Of a stretch of DNA of 64,000 bases, positions 12,551 to 22,000 are shown piece after piece; position 1 is the stretch's first letter; each line of letters begins with the position of its first letter. The stretch is taken from positions 14,268,501-14,332,500 of the forward strand of contig OU015568.1 in the NCBI GenBank assembly GCA_907165135.1. Reading direction: 5' to 3'. The translations under genes and the position numbers were made by a program. The notes beneath the pieces were generated by a model. It saw only the letters and a list, made by a program, of their open reading frames with translations. It did not search any database and was not told where the DNA came from. This DNA comes from Oikopleura dioica. Its lineage: Eukaryota; Chordata; Appendicularia; Copelata; Oikopleuridae.

Positions 12551-13055
12551 TAGTCCCGTTGGAGAAAAGATAAATTTTTCCGCCATCGACAACCGAAGTT
12601 TCGCAACTTGGACGCTGATTGGCCGTCAGCGGAGTCGAGGGGAACCGAATCACCAACCGCCACCGCGCCGCCGGAGAAACTCCACTCAGAGAATTTTCCG
12701 CGCCGCACCACACCAACACCACCCCGAGCGAGCGCCACCACACGAGCGCCACCACGACCCACGCGCCGAAAGTCGCGCCCACGCAACCACGCACGCACGC
12801 CGGGGAAAACCTAAAATACTGAGAAAAACATAATTCTTTCGCCACTTTTCACCAAAAATCGAGAGAAGTTTACGAAGAATCGACCCTTGGACCAGACCTT
12901 GAAATTTCGACAATCGCTGGACAGAGAAATCGTCGGGCGTTTGCGCAAAAAGGCACCTCAGCTCATCATATTGCGACTTTTAGTCGCAGTATTTTCTGAG
13001 GGCCTGAAAGGTAATCCAAGGCCCATAAACCCTTACTGCCGATATATTTCGAGCT

Positions 13056-16000
13056 ATGGCGGCGAACAAATCACTGCTAGAAACCGTCACCGAAATAAGA
13101 AGCATAAACGATCGAGTAAACTACCTCGAAGAACAAGTGCGAAATGACGAATCACTAAAGCCAAGCCTAGAGCCCTTGATCACAGAAAGCAGAGTAAAAT
13201 TAGAACAGCTCAGTACAACGCTTCTTACCTGCGAGCTCGATCAAGGAAAAGACTCTACGAATGCGACAATGAGAGAAGAAGCATGGGTGGCCACTACCTG
13301 GTCTCGTCACGTCCAAGACTTGCCGAAGCTGGACGCCGCATGCAACACATCTTTCAACACCTTCTTGGGCAGAGCCGACATTTATCACCGCGCCTACGTC
13401 CGCGACAGACCTTCACGTGAACAGCCTTTCATCGCAGCAGTGTACAGCCACTTCGACTTGAACATCGAACGCTCACTTGGAACCGAATTTCTGAATTGTC
13501 AAGACTGGAAATCGGCCAAGGCGCTGCTAGAGAAATCATTCGCCGCGAAGAGTCACTACTTACTGAAGCTAAGCGAAGTTTTCGACGTCGAATACGACCA
13601 TTCGAAGCCGTTTGCACACTACACCGCCAACGTCTTGCAAAAGATGAACGAGGCGAAGCAAGCGACTTTGAACTCTTACCGACAAGAGAAGTCAGCCGAC
13701 GCCGGGGTCGATGAAATATTTGACATATTCTCGACGATGATGCTGTACTTGAATCTTAGGAAAGAAGAACCAGACGTTTTCAACGCAATCCTTCCAAGCC
13801 TATCAAAAGTTTACGATATCAACGAACTCTGCCGTCTCGCCCAATCCACAAGACAGAATCGAGTTGACAGCGCGACCGTCTCCCAGCACTTCAACAGAAA
13901 TAAGAACAAAAAGAAGAAGAATGCTAAGCGCGCCAGCAACGATTCTAAGGATGGGAAAGACGATAAACAACCAGAATCCAAGAAGATAAATACGACTAAG
14001 AACGTTGAAGATTTCCAACCATTCGACGTTCACTTTTACACAGTGAAGAAGAAGCGACCAGGAAAGGCTTATTTCGCTTCGGCTACCATCATTACGGGCT
14101 CTAAAAGTTTTGACGTATCGATGGAAGTCGACAGCGGAGCCGAGTCCTCCTGTCTGTCCGCTGCTTACGTTCCCGACGAATTTCTCCAGATGCTGAAGCC
14201 CTGTCCCTTCAAGGTCACCGGTTTCAGCCCAAATATTCCCGCCGAGCAGCCGATGGGTATCCTTCCCTGCCGCTTATCATTCAATGGTGGCCCTGCATTC
14301 TCCCTGAATCTCACCATTATGCCAGGCAGTAAATACCCAAGTCTACTGGGCCGCGATATACTAGAGAATGCGATGACGGACAGCTTCACAGTCGACAATA
14401 AGAATCGTACTCTCTCATTTTGCTACAACGAAGCCTTCACACAAACTGAGACTCAAGTGGTGAAGCTGGACGGAGTGAAGCGGACCAAAATCAAGAAATA
14501 CTTGACTACTAGATCAGCGGTCAAGGATAGCGATCGATCCCGCACTCAACCGCCACCAAAAGTCCCAAAGCTGGACGCACCTAACAAGAACGCAGCCAGG
14601 TGCCCCATTCAGCTAGCGAAGCAAAAACTCGGAATTACCCTACCAGCAAACGCCGACCCGGGGCAAAAGAAGGTGGTCGCCGAGCTGTGTTTGGAATTCG
14701 ACGACAGATTCGGCTGCGACGGTCAAAAAATGGGTGAATTCCCGTTCGAGATCGAAATCCCGACTGATGGTACGAGTCGAAACATCAGTCAACACCCGAT
14801 TCCGCAAGCTTTTCATGGTCAGGTCAGCGATCACATCTCCGAACTGCTCGAAACGAAAATAATAGAAGAGATCAAAGACCAGAAAGGGTTTAACAGCCCG
14901 GTATTGCCTATTCCTAAGAAATCTGGGGAAATGCGCTTCTGCATCAACTACAAAAACAGCCTGAACAAATGCCTCTCCGACAAATCCGACCCTTACCATC
15001 TCCCAAGCATGGAGGATACGATTGCGAACATTGGACCGGGCAATAAGTTTTTCGCCACAGTTGATCTACGAAGTGGATATTGGCAGTGCCCTGTAAAGAA
15101 AAGCGACAGGTACAAGACTTCCTTCCAGTGGGGTGGGAAATCTTACGCCTTCTGCAGACTACCATTCGGTTATCGATGCTCGGGGAATATATTCTCGCGC
15201 GTCGTAAACACAATTCTCGACTCAAGCCCCACCAGGAAAAAGATGCTTTCTTATATCGATGACATAGTGTGTTTTGGGAAGACTTTCAGCTGCTATTACA
15301 ACACTCTCCGAAACCTATTCATCGCGCTCCGCAAGTTTAACGCTAAACTCAAGGGCGAAAAGTGCTCTTTCCTACAATCCGAAGCTCACTTTTTGGGCCG
15401 AATCATCAACGAAGATGGAATCAAACCGGACCCTGCGCAAGTCTCCGCTCTTCGTCAGATGAAACCCCCACGCTCCCAAAAGGAGTTAGCTTCATTAATC
15501 GGGTCATTGAATTGGATCCGAGGTTTTCTAGAAACGAAAATGGGCGAAGCTATTTCATCCGGTTGCTTCTCGAGCAGAATGAAGCCCATAAACGATGTTC
15601 GAAATTCGGCGAACGAAACAAATTGTTTCAAGTGGACCAAAGAAGCGGATTTGGCGCTCAAGGAAATTCAACGACGACTCTCCGAGACTCCAGTCATAAG
15701 TTTTCCTAACTTTGACGAGTCTTTTCATCTCTACACAGACGCGAGCCTGTACGCAGCGGGTGGCGTCCTGCTACAAGAGTATGGCGGGAGAGTGCACCTA
15801 GTAAGCGCGATTTCCCACACCTTCAACAAAGCTGAAAGAAAATGGAACACTTCAGAAAAGGAAATGTTTAGCATTGTCTGGTGCTGCGAGCGACTGGAAA
15901 AGCTCCTGAAAGGTAGATTCTTTCAGATTCACACAGACCACCGATCTTTGATCTTCCTACACAAAAAGAAGTTCAAGAATTCTAAAATAAGCCGATGGCA

Positions 16001-16370
16001 AAGCCGATTGGAAGAATTCGATTTTCACATTGTCTACATCAAGGGATCAGAAAATCAATTCGCCGACTTTATGAGCCGCAGACCTGGCGAGGACGACAAA
16101 TCACTTGGATACGACTCTGAGTTTCCCGTTGGTCGCGAGTACGAAATCGACAAGAATTCACCAGTACGTGTCTTCGTCCCTTTCTGGAACGAAAATCAGT
16201 TTCCGGAGAAAATCACTTTATCAGAGGTGAAGATACATAAGGTAAACGTCAAGGCTATCGCGGCGCCAATGGAGATTCCGTTGGTGTCAGCGAATTATAA
16301 TAACATTCTGGACTATCAAAGGGAGGACTCTGCTCTGAGTGCAATCATCACTTTTCTGGAATCTGGTTAG
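13056..16370 (+). CDS. Gag-Pol polyprotein: gag, protease, reverse transcriptase, RNase H (ends at amber codon)
   Basis: 1,104 aa in one frame. Residues 1 to about 270 are gag-like, helical, and end in a lysine/arginine-rich tail (about 275-300); no CCHC zinc knuckle is present. Protease: DSGAES near residue 358, with the partner LLGRDIL about 80 residues on. Reverse transcriptase: FATVDLRSGYWQ and the catalytic YIDD at about 730. RNase H: TDASLYAAGGVL at about 890, and the HTDHRSL / SRWQSRLEEF block typical of Ty3/gypsy tethers. The frame stops at TAG 16368-16370, before integrase. Gag and pol are fused, so no frameshift is needed between them. Start chosen at the ATG at 13056, the first in frame with a long open stretch. 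Confidence 0.92.
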   Translation: MAANKSLLETVTEIRSINDRVNYLEEQVRNDESLKPSLEPLITESRVKLEQLSTTLLTCELDQGKDSTNATMREEAWVATTWSRHVQDLPKLDAACNTSFNTFLGRADIYHRAYVRDRPSREQPFIAAVYSHFDLNIERSLGTEFLNCQDWKSAKALLEKSFAAKSHYLLKLSEVFDVEYDHSKPFAHYTANVLQKMNEAKQATLNSYRQEKSADAGVDEIFDIFSTMMLYLNLRKEEPDVFNAILPSLSKVYDINELCRLAQSTRQNRVDSATVSQHFNRNKNKKKKNAKRASNDSKDGKDDKQPESKKINTTKNVEDFQPFDVHFYTVKKKRPGKAYFASATIITGSKSFDVSMEVDSGAESSCLSAAYVPDEFLQMLKPCPFKVTGFSPNIPAEQPMGILPCRLSFNGGPAFSLNLTIMPGSKYPSLLGRDILENAMTDSFTVDNKNRTLSFCYNEAFTQTETQVVKLDGVKRTKIKKYLTTRSAVKDSDRSRTQPPPKVPKLDAPNKNAARCPIQLAKQKLGITLPANADPGQKKVVAELCLEFDDRFGCDGQKMGEFPFEIEIPTDGTSRNISQHPIPQAFHGQVSDHISELLETKIIEEIKDQKGFNSPVLPIPKKSGEMRFCINYKNSLNKCLSDKSDPYHLPSMEDTIANIGPGNKFFATVDLRSGYWQCPVKKSDRYKTSFQWGGKSYAFCRLPFGYRCSGNIFSRVVNTILDSSPTRKKMLSYIDDIVCFGKTFSCYYNTLRNLFIALRKFNAKLKGEKCSFLQSEAHFLGRIINEDGIKPDPAQVSALRQMKPPRSQKELASLIGSLNWIRGFLETKMGEAISSGCFSSRMKPINDVRNSANETNCFKWTKEADLALKEIQRRLSETPVISFPNFDESFHLYTDASLYAAGGVLLQEYGGRVHLVSAISHTFNKAERKWNTSEKEMFSIVWCCERLEKLLKGRFFQIHTDHRSLIFLHKKKFKNSKISRWQSRLEEFDFHIVYIKGSENQFADFMSRRPGEDDKSLGYDSEFPVGREYEIDKNSPVRVFVPFWNENQFPEKITLSEVKIHKVNVKAIAAPMEIPLVSANYNNILDYQREDSALSAIITFLESG

Positions 16371-18209
16371 GAGCCACTGGACATAAAATCGCTGGTGAAG
16401 GACTCCGACCACCGACAATCGTCTCTACTCAAGATGGAAAAAGCTCTGTTCCTGGATAACACTACCGGGTGCTTGATGTGTCAATTCAAATCTGGCGCGC
16501 GGGCGGTGGTACCGGAAGCGGTAAAAAGTCACTTTCTCTTTCTAGCTCACGACTTGTCCGGTCATCTGGGCGAGCCGCGGACTTTAGAGCGATTAGAGGA
16601 CGTTTGGTGGCCTTCATTTCAAGACGATGTTTCTAACTACGTCCACAGCTGCGTCCCTTGCCTACGCAGAAAAGGATCTGCTGGAACTCGTACCAAACCG
16701 CCACTTGGAACCCTTCGTCGTGGAAAAACAGCTGGCGAATCGATTCAGATCGATTTCGCTTGTATGCCTCCCGCTGGCGGATTCAAGTATTATTTGGTGG
16801 TGGCGGACACTTTCTCTCGCTACACTTGGTGCATTCCGACGCGGTCCGACACTGCTATCTGCGCTGCAAAAGCGCTCATCTACAAGGTCTTCCTTCCCAT
16901 GGATTTCTTGCCGAAACATCTACACAGTGACAGAGGTACCCACTTCTGCGCAAGCGTGATTGACGAAATGTGTAAGCTTAACCAGATAAAACATACAATA
17001 AGTACCGCATTTCACCCTCAATCAAACGCTTTCGCAGAAAGAGCGAATCGGACTATCAAAAACAGTCTATTCTGCATGGTCAACTCATCTTCCGGTCGAA
17101 AAACTTGGGCCGACTGCGTTCCCCACGTGATGCGCGCGCTCAATAGTGTGAAAAACAAAAGCACGAAAATTTCACCGCGAGAAGTTTGGTTTGGCCGAAA
17201 AAGTACTTTCACCCACTCTACTGGCGCAGAAATGACAGCGGAAACACCTCAGGTGTTTGGTCTCAATGTGGGAGCTTTAGCGAAATCGGCGGAAGCCATT
17301 GTGAAAACTGCGATGGAAGCTGCTGACCGAGCCATGGAGCACAGGCTGAAAAACGAGCCTAAGCCGAGACCAATCCCCGCTGGCGCTGTCGTGTACATTA
17401 AGCGAGAAAACCTGACCGACGCTAAAAGCAAGAAGGAACGCTGGGTAGGTCCCCTGAAAGCCGTTTCGAGCAACGACTGGGTCGTCATGGTCGAAGATAA
17501 AAAAGGACAACGTGATTTCATCCATCGAGAACACGTGGTTCACGCCGCAGAACGAAATCACGACTTACGCTGGATTGATTACTACGAGGCCGAGTACGTA
17601 TTCCCACATTTAACCGAAATCGTTAAGTCGAAAGTCCCACAAAAATCGCCTGTTCCTACTTCCAAACCGATGGAAAAGTCCGGGTCGAAGTCGCATGGGG
17701 GGAGGAAATCTTCTCAGGTCGCGTCGACTCCGATGGTTGCTATGGAAAAACCGCCAAGATCATCTCTATCACCTATTTTGGAAAGTAGACGCCGATTGGA
17801 CATGGAAAATCTGGGAGATACAACCGCTACATCTATTTTGGACTCGTCGGTAGCTCCAGCCGAGCCGTCAGATCGCTGGTACTCTGGTGGTACTCTTTAT
17901 GAAACTGCCGAGGACATGTCAGCTGATGCTACAGTGATTTCGGAGGTTGCTGCGCCCGACAATAGCCATATGTCAGTCGATAAACATAATTCAACAGTAG
18001 TTGAGGGCTCAGCAACTGAAAACAGCAAGAAAAGAACCCGTCCAAAGTCTTCACCAGATCGTCAATACTCAGCCGGCGCCGATCCGAATGCGACTTTAAC
18101 CGAAGTTGGAGCAGCTCATCTCCCGAAACATACAAAACGAGCACACCGTGAAACGAGGCCCGTCGAACCTCTAAACATCGGCACAAACTCGGGTCAGTCA
18201 TACGACTAA
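16371..18209 (+). CDS. Integrase portion of pol with chromodomain-less tail (same frame, after the amber codon)
   Basis: The frame is the same as that of gag-pol and is open directly from the codon after TAG; the first ATG is at 16434 or, by another start, near 16395. Zinc-binding HHCC: HDLSGHLG followed by CVPCLRRK. Catalytic core D-D-E: QIDFACM, HSDRGTHF and AFAERANRTIK with spacing normal for integrases. A GPY/F-like module follows (RWVGPLKAV). The last ~200 residues are Ser/Thr/Pro-rich and charged, with no recognised domain or transmembrane segment. Whether it is made by stop-codon readthrough, or is lost because this copy carries a point mutation, cannot be told from one copy. Confidence 0.9.
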   Translation, partial: EPLDIKSLVKDSDHRQSSLLKMEKALFLDNTTGCLMCQFKSGARAVVPEAVKSHFLFLAHDLSGHLGEPRTLERLEDVWWPSFQDDVSNYVHSCVPCLRRKGSAGTRTKPPLGTLRRGKTAGESIQIDFACMPPAGGFKYYLVVADTFSRYTWCIPTRSDTAICAAKALIYKVFLPMDFLPKHLHSDRGTHFCASVIDEMCKLNQIKHTISTAFHPQSNAFAERANRTIKNSLFCMVNSSSGRKTWADCVPHVMRALNSVKNKSTKISPREVWFGRKSTFTHSTGAEMTAETPQVFGLNVGALAKSAEAIVKTAMEAADRAMEHRLKNEPKPRPIPAGAVVYIKRENLTDAKSKKERWVGPLKAVSSNDWVVMVEDKKGQRDFIHREHVVHAAERNHDLRWIDYYEAEYVFPHLTEIVKSKVPQKSPVPTSKPMEKSGSKSHGGRKSSQVASTPMVAMEKPPRSSLSPILESRRRLDMENLGDTTATSILDSSVAPAEPSDRWYSGGTLYETAEDMSADATVISEVAAPDNSHMSVDKHNSTVVEGSATENSKKRTRPKSSPDRQYSAGADPNATLTEVGAAHLPKHTKRAHRETRPVEPLNIGTNSGQSYD

Positions 18210-18505
18210 GCGCAAGTACTGCCCCACTCAGGTCCCCTATTCATCGACCGGGGCCTGAAAAGGTACGGAAATTATCACAGTTTACCGTCGCCGACGTATT
18301 TTGAGTTCTTCTACATGTGCAGCTACTCCTTCATGTCATCACCGCTCGGACATCACGAAAACTTCGCATCTGATTCAAGCTTTTTCCCAAAAAAGGGTTT
18401 TTTAACGCGAATCAGACTGCCTCGACGTTTCGAACCTGCCATGTTACTCATCTTACGCTTATACTCCTGCAAAAATCACACACTTTGGCCTTAGAGGACG
18501 TTTCA

Positions 18506-18518
18506 GTCTCATGGGGGG
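18506..18518 (+). promoter_or_regulatory. Polypurine tract of the LTR element
   Basis: CTCATGGGGGG immediately precedes the 3' LTR; the six-G run is the plausible plus-strand primer. It is short for a polypurine tract, but its position is exact. Confidence 0.6.
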
Positions 18519-18774
18519 TATTGGGATCTTAGATTCGTTAGACTCCCTCGTCCCCTAAGGTCACTTGCTTATCTAGATCGAGCTTTGCTCGGTCGCCGCC
18601 GTGTATTTCTCTTCATTCGGTAATTCACGCAGTTCGTGAATTAACCTCTATTTTACTCCAGCTCGAAATACAGACGTCAAAGATACTTTACTCGTTTTCT
18701 TCACTCGTCCAGATATAGAGAGCAGGCAAACTACGCTAGAAGTGGGAGATTCAGCAGAAGCTAGGATCCCTTCA
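18519..18774 (+). repeat. 3' LTR
   Basis: Same 256 bases as the 5' LTR. Followed by TTAC (18775-18778), the second copy of the target-site duplication, and then by the displaced 5' coding end of SAMHD1. Confidence 0.95.
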
Positions 18775-18806
18775 TTACTCTCTGCAATATCTCCGGTTAG
18801 TTTCAT
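18775..18806 (-). pseudogene. SAMHD1: Displaced 5' coding end of SAMHD1
   Basis: On the minus strand the ATG at 18804-18806 starts MKLTGDIAES, and this frame continues in phase into the SAMHD1 body once the element and one TTAC copy are removed. An in-frame stop lies upstream near 18847, so the ATG at 18806 is the probable original start. The bases 18807-19013 then serve as the 5' flank of SAMHD1 and the 3' flank of the next gene. Confidence 0.7.
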
Positions 18807-19013
18807 TTCGTCACTGCTGTAATCGCTTTTTGGCAAGTCGAGCTTTTATAACGGTCGGAAAATGGACTTGTGACCAAAAATATTTTCAACGGTACAACTG
18901 AAACTAAAAGATTTTTATCTAAAACGAAAGGGATAGGGAAAATAGGTAACGGTAGCTAAGGTTATGCTTTGTTTACTGAGTCTCTTTACTATAATTCCGC
19001 ATTCATCAATAAT

Positions 19014-22000
19014 TTATAGCCTATAAATTATAGGCTTTAAAAGAAAAAGAAGTTTATCTGACCCTTCCTTGGAACGTTTTTGCTCTGGTATGGAATCTCC
19101 TTGATCTGAATCAGAGGAGGAGCTGGAGCCGTTGTTGCCGGAGGAGAATTGCCGTTTTTCTGCAGTTAAATTACGCTGCGAGACGGAAGTTAGCTTATCA
19201 ATTTCGCTGAGTAAGCTAGAAGTAGGGCTGTCTGAACGACTTGGTATGGGCTCTGTCGCTATCAGCTCGTGGTCATGTGAGGTAGAAACGGCATCTGGTG
19301 GAATAGAGGTAGTTGTGTTTGAGGTAATGCGTGCAGGAGAGTCTTTTTGCGGGTTGAAGAAGGTTATTTGTGTTTTGGAGTTCAAAAATTGAACTTGATA
19401 GAAACTGAGGTTTGAAAACAAAAAAAAAACAAGATGTTACCCGCTCCTGAGAAAGCCACCTGCCCTTCCGACTTGTTACAATCTGAAATTGTGGACTTAG
19501 AGTTCACTGCCAGTTCAGTTTGAGGAAGCTTGGAATGTCTTGAGGAAATTGCACTCTCTTGAACAGATTTGGAATCGTCTTGGGCGTTTAGTTGAACTTG
19601 AGAAGTTGTTGGGCTCTTTGAAGAAAAAGTGGATTTGGAGGTAGTTTTATGCGGTACAGAAGATGATTCACCGTTGGACATTTTAGAAATCTTGGAGAAA
19701 CTTGTTTGCAATTGTGAGTTTTTACTGTCAGAAAGGGAAAGTGACGACGCTCTTGAGTTAGCTGGATTTCCTTTTAATCGGCTTGACGAGCGAGTGGAAA
19801 TTTTCGATTGGATCGAAGCAGCCTTTGAAGCCGCCGATGATGCTTTTGAAGAGCGCGATGATGATCTTGTTCTTTTAATAAGTTTTCGACAAGTTCGATA
19901 AGAAAATATATGAAAATAAGACATTTGTTAACGTTTTAAAAACTTTCCTTGGTCGCTCATTCTTTGAAGTTGATGAGTTTTTATCATCGAATTGATGCGT
20001 AGAAGACTTTTCTTCTCGTACAGATGACTTTTGTGATAAAGCGCTTTTCGATGACGATCGACTTCTTGCTGAAATTCTGCTTTTTCCGACTTCATTAGAT
20101 GACTTTTCAGGCACCATCGAACACCGCGTTGAAATTCTGCTCAAACTTCCTTCTAGTTTATTCAAATCAATAGCAGATTCTTTCGAAACATCTTCCCGTA
20201 ACGATACGTTTTCTGAGATCGTCGAAATCTCGCTGGTCTTATTCGTCAATCGACACATAGAATTAGTAGTTTTGTCGGATTTTGATGAGCTTCTGGTTGA
20301 AATTCTACTCGTAGTTTCTTGTATCTTATTGGGCTCAATTCCTGTATCTAAGGCATCATTTATTGATGCAGCTGAGCTTGAATTGCCATTTATTTCCTTG
20401 ATCTCAGAACGCTGCTCTTGCAGAGAATGAGAAGATTTCGCGGCAGATTCTTCTCCGGAGGAACGAGATTGATGGGAGGTTTTAGAGGACCTACTTCTCG
20501 TCGAGACTTTGCTCAAATTGTCGTTTCTTACATTGATCTCAAAATTCTCTTGTCTCAAAGAATGAGAAGATTTTACGACGGATTCTTCACGTAACGAAGA
20601 TTCATGCTGATTTGAAGACGCATTTGAAGCTTTGGTAGATCGACTTCTGGTTGACACTCTGCTTGGGGTCCTATTGAGCTCAGAATGTGGGCCATTATCG
20701 TTGCAGGGACCTTGTTCAATGTTCACATCATTTCCCTCTCGCAAATTTTGTTTCGCATCGTCGAGAACATGACGGACAAAAGAATTAGCGATGGAGCTGG
20801 TAGTTCTAGCTTGAGGATTTTCTTCGCTAGATCTTTGGGACCGAGTTGATGAGCGACGAGACTTGATCGATTCTTTCGATACTTTCGAGCTTCGTCTTCG
20901 TGTAGAAATTCTACTGACTGTTGATGATGATTTCTTGACGGAAGTTGACGACTCAGCGCTTGAGATGTCTGAATGTTCTTCTTTTGGAATACCGGTTTCT
21001 TCTTCATGAGCATCTTCCATCAATTCTCTCATAATTTTTTTCATAAAAGCGTCATAAATATCTTCTGATATGGACTTCGTCGTAGAGCCTTGAGATTTGA
21101 CCGAGTTATGAGACATTTCTGATACTTTGCTTTTATGAGAGATTCTACTGGATGTCGCCAATGGATCTTTGATCGAAATTTCACTGGTTTGTGAGATTTT
21201 GCTGGGAGTAGAATGTGGGTTGTCCGATTCTTTCATGTCATTTTCGATGAATTTTAATGATGAAGAATCATCATCATTATTAATAATCGCACTTTCCGAG
21301 ACAATTGACGTCGTGCTCGCTTTATGCTGCGAAGACAATCGCTCCTCAGATTTAGTAGGGCGGCTTCCAAGGGAAATTTTGCTCTGAATATGTGAAGAGT
21401 TCATATTCTTGATTTCAGATTGTTCTTCCAGAAGATTCGTGGAGGCTTTGCTATGAGACGGAGAAGGTCTAACAGTTTCCAGAGCGGTCGGTGCTGTTTG
21501 AATGTCAGAAGAATTTGCTGTATCTACCTCCATGATCATATCTTCGGTAGAATCATCGATTTGCTCATTTTCCGCTGACTCGTCAAGTAAAGCTTTGTCG
21601 GATTGATGTTCGCTCTTCCTAGACGTCGGGACGGAAACATTACTTTGCGCATTCGAAAGACGAGAAGGTTTTTTTGAATTGTTTCCGTTAGAAGCAGCGC
21701 TGACATTAGAGGCAGTAGCCAGAAGCTCTTTTGATTTAATGAAAGAGTGAAGCTTTCCTCGAGTAATGCGTCGCTGCCCTGTCGATGATGTTTTCTGAAT
21801 TAGTTTTCCTTCTTCGCTGTCAGAAAAAGCTTCCCCATCAGTGTCTGTCATGAGATGTTCCTCAGATTTTGCGCTCGACGGAATCCGATTATCTTGGACT
21901 TCCTGAACGCTATTGCTCGCAGACGCCGGTGTAGATTTCCTCTCATTTTCATTGGACTTGTGAAGGTCAGGATCGCTAGCTTGGTCCGATTTCATGCTAG

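Larger units (their letters stand above)
12283..18774 (+). mobile_element. Ty3/gypsy-type LTR retrotransposon, complete, recent insertion
   Basis: A 6,492-bp element with two 256-bp LTRs that look identical base for base, flanked by the 4-bp direct repeat TTAC (12279-12282 and 18775-18778). It has a primer-binding site right after the 5' LTR, a gag-pol frame, an integrase frame and a polypurine tract before the 3' LTR. Order protease, reverse transcriptase, RNase H, integrase is that of Ty3/gypsy elements; Oikopleura is known to carry several such families (Tor elements), to which this probably belongs. No envelope-like frame was found between 18210 and 18518. It lies antisense to the host gene SAMHD1. 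Identical LTRs imply recent transposition. The leader 12551-13055 is long and partly CAC/GCC-rich. Confidence 0.95.

Noticed and set aside
12600-12910. Several open frames in the LTR element leader on both strands
   Set aside because: They overlap each other in a repetitive CAC/GCC-rich tract and lack any protein-like pattern.
18210-18518. Envelope gene after integrase, as in some Tor elements
   Set aside because: Only about 300 bases remain before the 3' LTR and no open frame with a membrane segment is present.
12279-18806. The retrotransposon removed from SAMHD1 RNA as a large intron
   Set aside because: GT and AG at the element edges exist (GTAATG and AATAG), but joining them shifts the SAMHD1 frame.
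19000-19040. AT-rich palindrome AATTTATAG-CTATAAATT as a terminator or transposon end
   Set aside because: No partner repeat nearby and it overlaps the last codons of the serine-rich gene; probably chance in AT-rich DNA.
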